Origin: an uncultured bacterium
Lineage (GTDB): Bacteria > Planctomycetota > UBA1135 > GCA-002686595
Assembly: GCA_937905825.1 (NCBI GenBank)
Contig: CALCXM010000072.1
Coordinates: forward strand, 1-44,154
Direction of reading: 5' to 3'
DNA: 44,154 bases
The translations under genes were made by a program, and so were the position numbers. Under the pieces are notes generated by a model. That model saw nothing but the letters and a program-made list of their open reading frames with translations, had not been told where the DNA came from and did no database searches. Of the stretch, positions 25,826-34,447 are shown piece after piece; the first letter of the stretch is position 1, and each line of letters opens with the position of its first letter.

Positions 25826-27454
25826 TTACTGCAGTCCTTGAACTTGTCCGTCCGCGAAGAAAATGCGTTCTGCTTGGGGGCTGCGCGGCAAGCCGGGCAT
25901 ACGCATCAGGTCCCCGGTTAGCACGACCACAAAACCGGCTCCCGCGTTGATTTCCAAACCGCGCACGGTGATGTCGAAATCCGTGGGACGGCCGGGCCGC
26001 TTCGGATCGTCGGAGAGGGAGCTCTGGGTCTTGGCGACGCAGATCGGCAACCCTTCGAGGCCCAAGCGCTTGACTTGCAGCAGGTCCTTCTCCGCGTCGG
26101 CGGTGAAGTGCACATCCCGGGCGCCGTACATAGCGCGCGCCACCTTCTCGACTTTCTCGTGGAAGGGGTCCGAGAGTTCGTAGAGCGCCATGGGGGGACC
26201 GGGATCCGCGACGGCGTTTTGCATCACCAAGTCCGCGAGCTCCAAGGCTCCCGCTCCGCCTTCGGCGAAGTGCTTGGCCTCTGCGCAGGGCAGGTCGCGG
26301 GCGGAACAGAAGCTCTTGATCACCGCAAGCTCTTCGTCCGTGTCCGATGGAAAGCGATTGATCGCGATCACCGGACGCTGGCCGAAGCGCAGGATGCTCT
26401 CCACGTGCTTCTCTAAGTTGGCGAAACCCTTTTCCACGGCGCCCGGGTTGGACTCGCCCAACTCGGCGACGGCCACACCCCCGTGCATCTTGAGGGCCCG
26501 GGCGGAAGCCACGAGCACCACGGCAGACGGGTTGATGCCCGCGCTGCGACACTTGATGTCGAAGAACTTCTCGCCGCCTAAGTCGAAGCCGAAGCCGGCT
26601 TCGGTCACCGTCCAATCGGCCACGTGCCTGGCGGCGCGCGTGGCGAGCACGCTGTTGCAGCCGTGAGCAATGTTGGCGAAGGGGCCCCCGTGGACCATGG
26701 CCGGGGCGCCCTCGGAAGTCTGCACCAGGTTGGGCATGCGGGCGTCCCCAAGCAAGGCCATCATGGCGCCGGTGACTTTGAGTTGCGCGGCTCGCACAGG
26801 TTCGCCGGCGCGATTCAAGCCCACGATGATGCGCTCGATGCGCTCTTGCAGATCGTTCTCGTTCTCTGCGAGGCACAGGATGGCCATCAATTCCGAGGCG
26901 GCGGTGATGTCGAACCCCGTTTCGCGCGGAACCCCGTGGGGTTTGCCGCCGAGGCCAACCGTGACGTTGCGCAGGGAGCGATCGTTCATGTCGATCACCC
27001 GTTTCCAGAGCACCGTGCGCGGCTCGATCTCCAACTCATTCCCGAAATGCAGATGGTTGTCGAGGGCTGCGCTCAGCAGGTTGTGGGCCGAGGTGATGGC
27101 GTGGAAGTCCCCGGTGAAGTGCAGGTTGATGCGGTCGGAAGGAGTCAGTTGCGCCTTGCCGCCACCGGTGCCGCCACCCTTCATGCCGAAGCAGGGGCCC
27201 AGGGAAGGTTCACGCAGGGCCAAACAAACGGAGGCGCCGCGTCGCACCATGGCGTCCCCCAAGCCGATCGTTGTGGTGGTCTTGCCTTCGCCCGCGGGGG
27301 TAGGCGTGATGGCGGAGACGAGCACCAAGCGATTGGTCCCCTCGCGCTTGCGCGCTTCATTCAGCAGGGCCGGATCGATCTTGGCGGCGAAGGAACCATA
27401 GGGGTGCACGAATTGCTCGGGAATGGCGAGTTGCGCCAGGACGTTCGAAATCAT
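25826..27454 (-). CDS. fhs: Formate-tetrahydrofolate ligase
   Basis: 542 residues (family about 555). ATP-dependent joining of formate to tetrahydrofolate to give 10-formyl-THF; cytoplasmic, one-carbon metabolism. Motifs: P-loop TPTPAGEGKTTTTIGL (about 50-65), REPSLGPCFGMKGGGTGGGKAQ-type segment (81-102), NLHFTGDFHAIT (110-121), and the C-terminal NAGAGFVVVLTGDLMRMPGLP. The ATG start at 27454 gives a normal N-terminus. Because BoxC, 8 kb away, releases formate from the aromatic ring, this enzyme could recycle that carbon; the link is inference, and the gene is also common housekeeping equipment. Confidence 0.95.
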   Translation of the reverse strand: MISNVLAQLAIPEQFVHPYGSFAAKIDPALLNEARKREGTNRLVLVSAITPTPAGEGKTTTTIGLGDAMVRRGASVCLALREPSLGPCFGMKGGGTGGGKAQLTPSDRINLHFTGDFHAITSAHNLLSAALDNHLHFGNELEIEPRTVLWKRVIDMNDRSLRNVTVGLGGKPHGVPRETGFDITAASELMAILCLAENENDLQERIERIIVGLNRAGEPVRAAQLKVTGAMMALLGDARMPNLVQTSEGAPAMVHGGPFANIAHGCNSVLATRAARHVADWTVTEAGFGFDLGGEKFFDIKCRSAGINPSAVVLVASARALKMHGGVAVAELGESNPGAVEKGFANLEKHVESILRFGQRPVIAINRFPSDTDEELAVIKSFCSARDLPCAEAKHFAEGGAGALELADLVMQNAVADPGPPMALYELSDPFHEKVEKVARAMYGARDVHFTADAEKDLLQVKRLGLEGLPICVAKTQSSLSDDPKRPGRPTDFDITVRGLEINAGAGFVVVLTGDLMRMPGLPRSPQAERIFFADGQVQGLQ

Positions 27455-27465
27455 AGGTCAGGTCT

Positions 27466-27580
27466 GTGAGAGAGAGTTGCCCCGTTGCAGTGAGGCGCCG
27501 TTGGAGAGAGTCGCGCCCTTGGAGAGAGACGCTATGTGGCTAAGAGGTGCGCCGTGAGAGAGGTGCGCTATGTGAGATGT
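27466..27580. repeat. Degenerate short repeats in the fhs leader
   Basis: Five to six imperfect units of about 16-19 bp, of the form GCGCC-(G/C)-TTGGAGAGAG or GCGCTATGTG-(AG-rich), directly upstream of fhs. They resemble a decayed tandem repeat or a purine-rich leader; function unknown. Confidence 0.4.
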
Positions 27581-27692
27581 TTGGGCCGTGAGAACAAGTG
27601 GCGCTCCGAGTTGCAGCGGCGTTCCGAGCGCGGGTTGCCCTCGGAGAGCGAAAGGCGCAGCGGCGGAGTCTTGCTGTCGTGCGTTGCCCTGC

Positions 27693-28358
27693 TCAAAGCA
27701 CGGCCCGGTTCCAAGCGGTTGCCAGACTGTCGGCGTACTCGTTCCAGCGGTTGCCTGAGTGCGCGGCGATCCATTCCAGGCGACACTTGGGGTGCTCGCG
27801 ATAAAGGGCGAGCAGCTCCTGGATGAGTTCGAGGTTTTTGATCGGACCCGTCTTTTTCTTCCAGCCCTTTTTCTCCCACCCGGGAGCCCACTTGGTGATG
27901 GTGTCGACGCACAAACGACTGTCCGTGTGGATGGTCACCTCGGCGTCCGTGGGAAGCACTTTGTAGGCCTCGATCAGGGCCTGCAATTCCATCCGATTGT
28001 TGGTGGTGTGTTCGGCGGCGCCGTGCCGCTGTTCACGCACCTCGCCCGCCACGACCCACACCATGCCCCAGCCACCAGGCCCCGGGTTGGGGATCGAGCT
28101 GCCGTCCGTGAAGACCCCTTCGGTGGGGCCGTCGCTGTAGGCTTGAAGGACCTGTTGCAAGGTTAGATTCTCTTCCACCGTGCGCGAGCCCCCTCCGGAG
28201 CGGGAGGAGCTGGAACTTTTTGGTTTGCTTTGTGTCGCCTTTTTTTGGGGGGAGTGCTCGCGACAGTACTTCGGGGCCCAACCCGGGTACTTGTCCAGGG
28301 CGGCCTGGGGAACGTCAAAGGAAGAGCTACAAACCTGGCATTCGAATTCGGGAGGCAT
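27693..28358 (-). CDS. rnhA: Ribonuclease HI with N-terminal Cys/His-rich domain
   Basis: 221 residues. C-terminal RNase HI domain (about 78-221) with the complete acidic set: Asp 85 (FTDGSS), Glu 124 (NRMELQAL), Asp 146 (HTDSRL), His 200 and Asp 210 (AAHSGNRWNEYADSLA). It cleaves RNA in RNA-DNA hybrids. The basic hybrid-binding handle is present (WEKKGWKKKTGP, 161-172). The first 40 residues carry FECQVCSSSF...YCREH (Cys 7, 10, 32, His 35), a probable zinc-binding knuckle joined by a Ser-rich linker (41-59). That head is not part of standard RNase HI and may bind nucleic acid or a partner. Confidence 0.9.
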   Translation of the reverse strand: MPPEFECQVCSSSFDVPQAALDKYPGWAPKYCREHSPQKKATQSKPKSSSSSRSGGGSRTVEENLTLQQVLQAYSDGPTEGVFTDGSSIPNPGPGGWGMVWVVAGEVREQRHGAAEHTTNNRMELQALIEAYKVLPTDAEVTIHTDSRLCVDTITKWAPGWEKKGWKKKTGPIKNLELIQELLALYREHPKCRLEWIAAHSGNRWNEYADSLATAWNRAVL

Positions 28359-28550
28359 GGGCGCACGATAGCGCTTTGTTCCCGCCGTCCAAGGGGCAGC
28401 CAGGGGGAACCTCTGGCTTTCAGGTGGATCTGGGAGCCCTGGGGGGCCGGGGAAAGCCTGGGGCCTTGGGCAGCGATCCTCAGATGCGTTACCTTGGTTC
28501 CCAGGTCGGCTACCCGCGATGCGACCCTACCCCTGCCCCTGATTCCAGCC

Positions 28551-30896
28551 ATGCGTCAATCTTCCCTCCTGCTTCTGTCCGCTTTGTTGGGCTTCACCAG
28601 CACTCTCGCAGCCCAGGCTCCAGCTGGGGGTTCCGGGCCCGTGGGTCCTCCGAATCAGGCAGGTTCTCCGAACCAGAGCGGCGCTGCTCCGCAGGCTGGA
28701 GCCCAGACCCCGGGCGGCCCACAGAATCCCTCCGGTGCCGGCGGCGGGCTCTCCCGCGAACAAATGTGGTACGCACCGACGGAAGCAGATTGGGCCAAGC
28801 CCTGCCTGATCGTTTGGCAACGCACCTACGAGGATGCGGTTCAGGTCTCCGAAGAAACCGGCAAGCCGATTCTTGTCTGCGTCAACATGGACGGGGAAAT
28901 CGCGAGTGAGCACTACGCGGGCATCCGCTACCGGCAACAGGAGATTGCTGAACTGTACGCGCCGTACGTTTGCGTGATCGCCTCCACCTACCGGCACAAT
29001 CCCCGTGACTACGACGAGCATGGGGAGCGCCTGCTTTGCCCGCGCTTTGGCAGCGTGACCTGTGGGGAACACATCCGAATTGAGCCGGGCCTCTTCAACG
29101 AGTTCCTCGACGACACGCGCGTCGCGCCCCGCCACATCATGGTGGAGAACGGCAAGCAAGAGCAGTACGACGTGTACTACGCCTTTGACACGGACTCGGT
29201 CTTCAGCACGATTCGCGAAGGCATTGAAAATCGACCGGACCCGGTGGCAACCGTGGATCGTGGGGACCAGGGGCTCTTTGAGCGAGTCACTAGCAGCGAT
29301 GTGATCGATCGGCAAGTGGTCGAGCGTGCGTACATCGAAGGGGACCGCGTCGTACGCAAGGAATTGTTGAAGCGCGCCACCTCCAGCGAGAAGTGGAATC
29401 AAGTGGAACTGCTGCGCTTGGCGCTTTTCGGCGACGACGCAGAACTCAGTCAAGTGGCTTGGGGGTCGCTCCTGAAAACGAACTCACCCCAGGCCTTGCC
29501 GCTGGTCAGTGAAGTCTTGAACTTCGATCTGGAGCCCGAGGAACGGGATGCCATGATCGAATGCCTGGCGCGACTCGGCGCAGATTCCCCCCAGGCTCAG
29601 CGTCTGGCTCGGGTCTACCGTGGTCTGGCGGACGAGGCCCAGGGTTTTGATGCGGAGCTCTGGCGCCGTGCTCTGCTGGATCCCGAATCCCATCGCCAGT
29701 GGCCCAGCACGGAAAGCTTGCAAGCCCAGGCGGAATTGACGGCCGCCGCCTTAGAAGATAATCCCGGAGACCTGCAGGCGCTCTTGCGTCACGCGTCCTC
29801 GGTTTACGACTTGGCCTACCAGCCCGGTTTGGATTCCAAGGTCATGCGCGTTTCCTTGGAGGACGCCCGCGACTTGGCTGAACGGGCCCTGAAGCTCGGC
29901 GCCGAGGGCTGGGAAGTTCACTCTTTGCTGGCAGCCACCGACAAGGCTCTATGGGAGCGCCAGGATGGCTACCTCGACGCGGAGAAGGCCATGGCAAGCG
30001 TGCCCAAGGACCCGGGAAGTTGGCGCTCCAAGGAGACCATCGCGCTCTTCGCTGAGGCTCGTCAACGGCAGATCTATCGCAAGATGGTCAACCGCCAGGA
30101 GTGGCCCACCAGTTGGATGAGCGACGTGCACGCCGCCTTCCAACTGCTCTCGATTCATCCCTATGGTTCGGCTTCGGACCTGGCTCGGCACCACGATTAC
30201 CTGGACGCCTTGAAGGCCAAGGGCTACGCCGGCGAAGTGCTGGACCTCGGCATCGATCGCTTTGGGGATTCGCCCCTGATCCACGCGCGTCTGCGTTCGC
30301 GATTGTTGGAGGCGAAGAGTTTGGAGAGCCTCGAGGGCTTGGAGCGCACCTACGAGAAGCTCTTGGCTAACTCAAGTGCTCGCGATCCGCAACAACGTGG
30401 GGACCTGCACTGGTACGCGGGCTACGCCTCGATGGTCGCCGCTGAATTCCACCGCCGTCGCGGGGAAGGGGACGCAGCACGCAACTCCTACGAGCGCGCT
30501 ATGGAGCAGTTCGAGATTTCCGTGGTGCATCGTCCCGAGAACCAAGACTCCGCCGATCACTACATCGCCCTGTCCTACGCGGGTCTCTCGCGCTTGGACT
30601 TGGAGCAGCAGGCCTTCGACAAGTCCTTGGACAACCTGGTGACTTGCTTCACGCGCTCACCGGGGGCTGCCAACAAGTTGGACGGTCTCGGCATCACTCC
30701 GGTGATGACCGCCACGACCCTCGGCGCGCGCCTCGACGAACAAGGTCTGCTCGAGCACCGCCGGCGCCTCAACGAAGCCCTGGGGGATTTGCCCCCTGAG
30801 TTGTTGCAAGCACCCGACTTCGAGAAAGTCGCGCCGGGAACTGGGGAAGCCGGTCGCCGGGACCTCGATCGCCGGGGCCGCGGACGCCGGCGTTAG
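28551..30896 (+). CDS. Secreted thioredoxin-like protein with helical repeats
   Basis: 781 residues. Signal peptide about 1-21 (SSLLLLSALLGFTSTLAAQ) and a Pro/Gly/Gln-rich linker to about 65. Residues about 75-220 read like a thioredoxin-fold domain of the 'W..ayeeAl..a.etgKPilv' type (WQRTYEDAVQVSEETGKPILVCVNMDG, quoted here in parts), but the redox CxxC is absent. The rest is Ala/Leu/Glu-rich and helical with TPR-like pieces (RNSYERAMEQFEISVVHRPENQDSADHYIALSYAGLSRL). The C-terminus is a basic RRGRGRRR tail. Likely an extracytoplasmic scaffold; no enzyme activity can be assigned. The ATG at 28551 is fixed by the signal peptide. Divergent from rnhA, 192 bp apart. Confidence 0.78.
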   Translation: MRQSSLLLLSALLGFTSTLAAQAPAGGSGPVGPPNQAGSPNQSGAAPQAGAQTPGGPQNPSGAGGGLSREQMWYAPTEADWAKPCLIVWQRTYEDAVQVSEETGKPILVCVNMDGEIASEHYAGIRYRQQEIAELYAPYVCVIASTYRHNPRDYDEHGERLLCPRFGSVTCGEHIRIEPGLFNEFLDDTRVAPRHIMVENGKQEQYDVYYAFDTDSVFSTIREGIENRPDPVATVDRGDQGLFERVTSSDVIDRQVVERAYIEGDRVVRKELLKRATSSEKWNQVELLRLALFGDDAELSQVAWGSLLKTNSPQALPLVSEVLNFDLEPEERDAMIECLARLGADSPQAQRLARVYRGLADEAQGFDAELWRRALLDPESHRQWPSTESLQAQAELTAAALEDNPGDLQALLRHASSVYDLAYQPGLDSKVMRVSLEDARDLAERALKLGAEGWEVHSLLAATDKALWERQDGYLDAEKAMASVPKDPGSWRSKETIALFAEARQRQIYRKMVNRQEWPTSWMSDVHAAFQLLSIHPYGSASDLARHHDYLDALKAKGYAGEVLDLGIDRFGDSPLIHARLRSRLLEAKSLESLEGLERTYEKLLANSSARDPQQRGDLHWYAGYASMVAAEFHRRRGEGDAARNSYERAMEQFEISVVHRPENQDSADHYIALSYAGLSRLDLEQQAFDKSLDNLVTCFTRSPGAANKLDGLGITPVMTATTLGARLDEQGLLEHRRRLNEALGDLPPELLQAPDFEKVAPGTGEAGRRDLDRRGRGRRR

Positions 30897-30910
30897 CAGG
30901 CAGTGAATCT

Positions 30911-30924
30911 GACTCCCGGGAGTC
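30911..30924. terminator. 14-bp perfect palindrome after the thioredoxin-like gene
   Basis: GACTCCCGGGAGTC, 14 nt past the stop codon. It could act as a small terminator stem; no U-run follows. Confidence 0.3.
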
Positions 30925-31000
30925 TGCTGAGTTGACACCGAGGGAGCTGAAGCAGGCGCGCTCGGCTTCTAAGGACTCTGGCACGGGATGGACGAATGGG

Positions 31001-31032
31001 CCCGCGCGAGTCTGTCAGAAGACTCGCGCGGG
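31001..31032 (-). terminator. Terminator after the 167-residue protein gene
   Basis: Perfect 12-bp stem (31001-31012 with 31021-31032) and 8-nt loop, starting 3 nt past the stop codon of the minus-strand gene. It is convergent and may serve both strands. No T-run is visible. Confidence 0.65.
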
Positions 31033-31035
31033 TCT

Positions 31036-31539
31036 CTAGCGGGACGACTCGTTCAAGGCGTGCTGCGCGCGCTCTTCGATCAAGCCCAAGAGGTCGCTGT
31101 CTTGAAACTCAAAGAAGGGATCCGTGGCGTACTCCTGCAGTTGGTCAAGCTCCCAGTAGAGGGGCTCCTGATCGCGGGCGAGGGGCACCACCGGAGAGCC
31201 CAGGCTGGGATCCCCGATCAGGTAGTGAGTCGGTGCGTCGCTGGTTGCCAAGGAAGGATTGCGATCCTTGAAGCAGGCCAAGGGGATCGCACGACGCGTG
31301 CGCATGGCTTCCAGGATCAAGGTGTCCTCCAGGAGCTCGAAGGCTCCGTCGAGGCTCGCTTCAGCTTGGAAAGCCGCGAGTTCCTCGCGCAGATCGCGGC
31401 GCGCATTGGCCAGGACTGCGGGTTGCGTCAGAGCCGCACCGGAGGTGTCAAAGGGATGGATGTTGTCCGCTTCTGGAATGGCCCAGCTCGCGCCCATGGC
31501 ACAAACGGGGATCATCAGAAGACTCAATAGTTTCTTCAT
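31036..31539 (-). CDS. Small secreted protein, unknown function
   Basis: 167 residues from the ATG at 31539. Signal peptide about 1-20 (KKLLSLLMIPVCAMGASWA). The mature part is mostly helical (LREELAAFQAEASLDGAFELLEDTLILEAM) and ends in an acidic helix with DLLGLIEERAQHALNESSR. One Cys in the mature region and no known motif. The frame is open upstream to 31752, but those residues are not signal-like. It stands alone between convergent and same-strand neighbours. Confidence 0.65.
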   Translation of the reverse strand: MKKLLSLLMIPVCAMGASWAIPEADNIHPFDTSGAALTQPAVLANARRDLREELAAFQAEASLDGAFELLEDTLILEAMRTRRAIPLACFKDRNPSLATSDAPTHYLIGDPSLGSPVVPLARDQEPLYWELDQLQEYATDPFFEFQDSDLLGLIEERAQHALNESSR

Positions 31540-31860
31540 CGTGGGGGGGATAGAAGTTCTGCCGAGGATAGAAATGGAGGACGAGTGCCTGGCCATCGGA
31601 TCCCAAGGATCACCCAACGAGGAAACTCGCGCCTGCCTGTTCCGGTTCAAAGGGCGCCTGCCAGCAAGCCCTTTGGGTCGGTACGTGTGTACTAATCGAA
31701 CATGTTCGGGAAGTAACGGAACACCCCGGCCATTTGGACTGGTTTCACACAAATCCCCTGATTCACCCGTTGTTCAAACACACAGGCAACTCCGGCCATA
31801 CAACACGGTCGGGCGCGAGGCGTGGAAAACTTCGAGTTCTGGCAGGCTGCTAACGAGCCC
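31540..31860. other. 321-bp gap between the small secreted protein and the dehydrogenase gene
   Basis: Contains one 8-bp hairpin (CAAAGGGC 31648-31655 with GCCCTTTG 31668-31675, 12-nt loop) that may belong to a leader or terminator. It should include the promoter of the small secreted protein. No gene was recognised. Confidence 0.4.
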
Positions 31861-32721
31861 TTACCAGCTGTAGAAGCCCTGCCCGCTCTTTTTGCCGAGT
31901 TCACCCGCGGCGACCTTGTCGCGCAACAGTTGCGGGGGCTGAAAGTGAGCGCCGACTTTTTCCGCTAAGTACTCGGCGATGTTCAAGCGCACATCCAAGC
32001 CCACCAGGTCCGTGAGCTTGAGCGGGCCCATCGGAAAGCCATAGCCCAGGGTCATGGCCTTGTCGATGTCCTCGGCGCTGGCGACTCCGCTCTCCAACAT
32101 GCGAATGGCTTCGAGGCCGATCACGAGGCCCAAGCGGGACGAAGCGAAGCCCGGGCTGTCCATAACGGAGATGGGTTCCTTGCCCATGCGGCGCGCGAGC
32201 TCCAAAGAGCATTCGACGGCCTCCGCGGAGCTCTGCTCGGCGCGCACCACTTCCACCAGCTTCATGATGTGCACCGGATTGAAGAAGTGCATGCCCGTGA
32301 CCCGCTCGGGGTGCTTGGCAGCCGCCGCGATCTCGGAAATCGGCAGGGAGGAAGTGTTCGTGGCGAGCAGGACAGAGGGCCCCAAGCGCTCGCCGAGGTC
32401 CTGGAAGATCTTGCACTTGAGCCCGAGGATCTCAGGCACCGCTTCAATCACCACTTGCGTGCCAGCGCTCAGCGCGTCGTCCAAGCTGGTGGTCGTGTCG
32501 ATGCGGCTCAGGGTTTCCCCGCGCAGTTGCTCGGTGATCTTGCCGCGGTCCACGCCCTTGTCCAGGGCGGCCAGAATGCCCGTGTAAGCAGCTTCGAGCA
32601 CAGCCTGGTCCAAATCCACCAGGGCCGTCTCGATGCCGCACATGGCGAGGGTCTGAGCGATGCCACGGCCCATGGTTCCGCCGCCGATGACGGTGGCGTG
32701 TTCGATGCTTGCTGCGTTCAT
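31861..32721 (-). CDS. 3-hydroxyacyl-CoA dehydrogenase (box-pathway lower step)
   Basis: 286 residues, NAD-dependent oxidation of a 3-hydroxyacyl-CoA. Rossmann loop GGGTMGRG (13-20), TNTSSLPI (121-128), catalytic His 145 and Glu 157 in MHFFNPVHIMKLVEVV, and DSPGFASSRLG-type substrate loop. The length matches the 3-hydroxybutyryl-CoA dehydrogenase group (PaaH/Hbd). Its place 42 bp after boxD suggests it oxidises the 3-hydroxyadipyl-CoA formed from 3,4-dehydroadipyl-CoA, giving beta-ketoadipyl-CoA. A crotonase-type hydratase and a thiolase would still be needed and are not in the window. Confidence 0.9.
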   Translation of the reverse strand: MNAASIEHATVIGGGTMGRGIAQTLAMCGIETALVDLDQAVLEAAYTGILAALDKGVDRGKITEQLRGETLSRIDTTTSLDDALSAGTQVVIEAVPEILGLKCKIFQDLGERLGPSVLLATNTSSLPISEIAAAAKHPERVTGMHFFNPVHIMKLVEVVRAEQSSAEAVECSLELARRMGKEPISVMDSPGFASSRLGLVIGLEAIRMLESGVASAEDIDKAMTLGYGFPMGPLKLTDLVGLDVRLNIAEYLAEKVGAHFQPPQLLRDKVAAGELGKKSGQGFYSW

Positions 32722-32763
32722 CTCGTGAGGGGGGTGGTTCGTTCTCGGAGTTGGAGGGGCGGC

Positions 32764-34302
32764 TCAGCCGAGGATCTTTTCGATCACCGGCCGCGAGCCC
32801 TGCACTGCGCAGGTTTGCATGTAGAGGTTCAGTCCGCGCAGGCCGCCGAGCTCGAGGCCGCCACCGGCGCGACCGGGGCCCCCGTGAACCAGGCTGGGCA
32901 TCACGATGCCGGGGCCCGTGGAGTGATCGGCGATGCGCTTGCTGCCCATCAAGACCCGGCCGTTCCAAGGAGCCAACTCGAGCAGCAGGTCCTTGGTGAA
33001 CTCGAGGTCGTCCGAGTACATGGTGGCCACCAGGCAGCCGTTGCTGAGCGCGACCATGGCGCCCCCTTCGATGGGGTCCCCGGAGTAGGGCATGAGGGTT
33101 ACGCATGGTCCAAAGACTTCGACTTCGTGGACCTGGGGCGTGTTCTTGGGATCGCGACAGATGAGCACAACGGGCTCGAAGGGCACGCCGCCGGCGCCGT
33201 CCCCGTCGGGCACTTGGCCGATGGCCACTTCGCAATCGACCGCCAACTCCTTCAGCGCGTCGCGCACGTCCGGGTACTGACCGGGGGTGGACAGGGGTCC
33301 CATGCGCACGGACTCGTCATGGGCGGAACCAACGGAAACTTCGGCGAGGGAATCCTTGAGGGCTTCCACGGTGGCAGTGATCAAATTCTCGGGCAGGAAG
33401 ACGCGGCGCGTGGCGGTGCACTTCTGGCCGCTCTTCTGGGTCATCTCGCGGGTTAGCTCACGGATGAAAAGATCCCAGGTGTCCGAGCCGACTTCCACGT
33501 CGGGTCCGATGACCATGGCGTTCAAGCTGTCGGCTTCCGCGTTGACGCGCACGGACTGGGCGATGATTCGCTCCTGGCCGCGGATGACACGGGCCGTGGC
33601 GGCGCTGCCGGTGAAGGCCACCACGTCTTGGGCGGTCACGTGCTGCAGGAGGTCGCCGACGCTGCCGCACAAGAACGACCAGGTCCCGGCAGGGCACAGG
33701 CCGGACTCCACCAGGATCTCGGCGATGCGGTAGCTCGGCAAAGCAGTGCTCGTCGCGGGCTTCGTCAAGACGGGCACGCCGGCGAGGAACGCACAGGCCA
33801 GCTTCTCGGCGAAGCCCCAGGCCGGGAAGTTGAAGGCGTTGATGTGAATCGCGACGCCGCGCAAGGGCACTTGAATGTGTTGGCCGTGGAAGCGCGGGGA
33901 GCGTCCCACTTGCATGCCTTCGCCATCGAGCAGAAATGTGCGATCGCCTAGTTCCTTGCCGATGTCGCCATAGGCCGCCAGGGTTCCGGTGGCGCCGTCG
34001 ATGTCAAACTTGCTATCGCGCAGGGTGGTGCCCGCGTTGCGCGTCGAGATTTCCAAGAGCTCCGCGCGATGCGCGTGGATGGCCTTCGACATGTTGGTCA
34101 AGAGCTCGCCGCGCTCGGCGAACGTCATGGCGCGCAGAGCGGGCCCGCCCGTGTTCCGTGCGTAGGCGAGGGCCGCGCCCAAGTCCAATCCAGCGGTGGA
34201 AGCAGTCGCGATGGCCTCGCCAGTGGAGGGGTCGAAGAGGGTCGCGGGCTTGTCCGTGCCGGACTGCCATTCGTTTTGGAGGAAGCTTTTGAGCTCTTGC
34301 AT
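32764..34302 (-). CDS. boxD: 3,4-dehydroadipyl-CoA semialdehyde dehydrogenase
   Basis: 512 residues, aldehyde dehydrogenase superfamily. Oxidises the semialdehyde released by BoxC to 3,4-dehydroadipyl-CoA (NADP preferred in characterised enzymes). Motifs: INAFNFPAWG (154-163), cofactor Lys 181 (LTKPA), FTGSAATA (230-237), general-base Glu 256 (NAEADS) and nucleophile Cys 295 (SGQKCTA). The sequence is of the PaaZ/BoxD type, without the C-terminal hydratase domain of PaaZ. Position beside boxB/boxC supports BoxD. The ATG at 34302 gives a normal N-terminus. Located after a terminator, so it may have its own promoter at 34303-34372. Confidence 0.9.
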   Translation of the reverse strand: MQELKSFLQNEWQSGTDKPATLFDPSTGEAIATASTAGLDLGAALAYARNTGGPALRAMTFAERGELLTNMSKAIHAHRAELLEISTRNAGTTLRDSKFDIDGATGTLAAYGDIGKELGDRTFLLDGEGMQVGRSPRFHGQHIQVPLRGVAIHINAFNFPAWGFAEKLACAFLAGVPVLTKPATSTALPSYRIAEILVESGLCPAGTWSFLCGSVGDLLQHVTAQDVVAFTGSAATARVIRGQERIIAQSVRVNAEADSLNAMVIGPDVEVGSDTWDLFIRELTREMTQKSGQKCTATRRVFLPENLITATVEALKDSLAEVSVGSAHDESVRMGPLSTPGQYPDVRDALKELAVDCEVAIGQVPDGDGAGGVPFEPVVLICRDPKNTPQVHEVEVFGPCVTLMPYSGDPIEGGAMVALSNGCLVATMYSDDLEFTKDLLLELAPWNGRVLMGSKRIADHSTGPGIVMPSLVHGGPGRAGGGLELGGLRGLNLYMQTCAVQGSRPVIEKILG

Positions 34303-34372
34303 CGTGCTGGGGAGGGGTCTCGTGGTCCGTGGGCGCCAATGAACCTACGGAAGGGGCTTAGATATGGAAAGG

Positions 34373-34396
34373 GCCCCTTCCGAAAGCGGAAGGGGC
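34373..34396 (-). terminator. Terminator between boxB and boxD
   Basis: Perfect 10-bp GC-rich stem (34373-34382 with 34387-34396), 4-nt loop, followed on the minus strand by CCCTTTCC. It lies 50 nt past the boxB stop and 70 nt before the boxD start, so the cluster may be two transcripts or have reduced boxD expression. A third copy of one arm (GGAAGGGGC) lies at 34349-34357 and could allow an alternative fold. Confidence 0.6.
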
Positions 34397-34447
34397 AACC
34401 TTGTTCCGTCGCGTCCGGCACCCGGCAAGGTGCGAGCTTCGCGCTTC

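Noticed and set aside
25815..26876. N-terminal part of a long frame that ends with slyX
   Set aside because: Arg/His/Gly-rich shadow of fhs in another frame; only the last 71 codons (slyX) read as protein.
31692..31904. 70-codon minus-strand ORF in the gap before the dehydrogenase gene
   Set aside because: Overlaps the dehydrogenase 3' end, has no plausible domain or ribosome-binding site, and is Cys/Arg-rich by chance.
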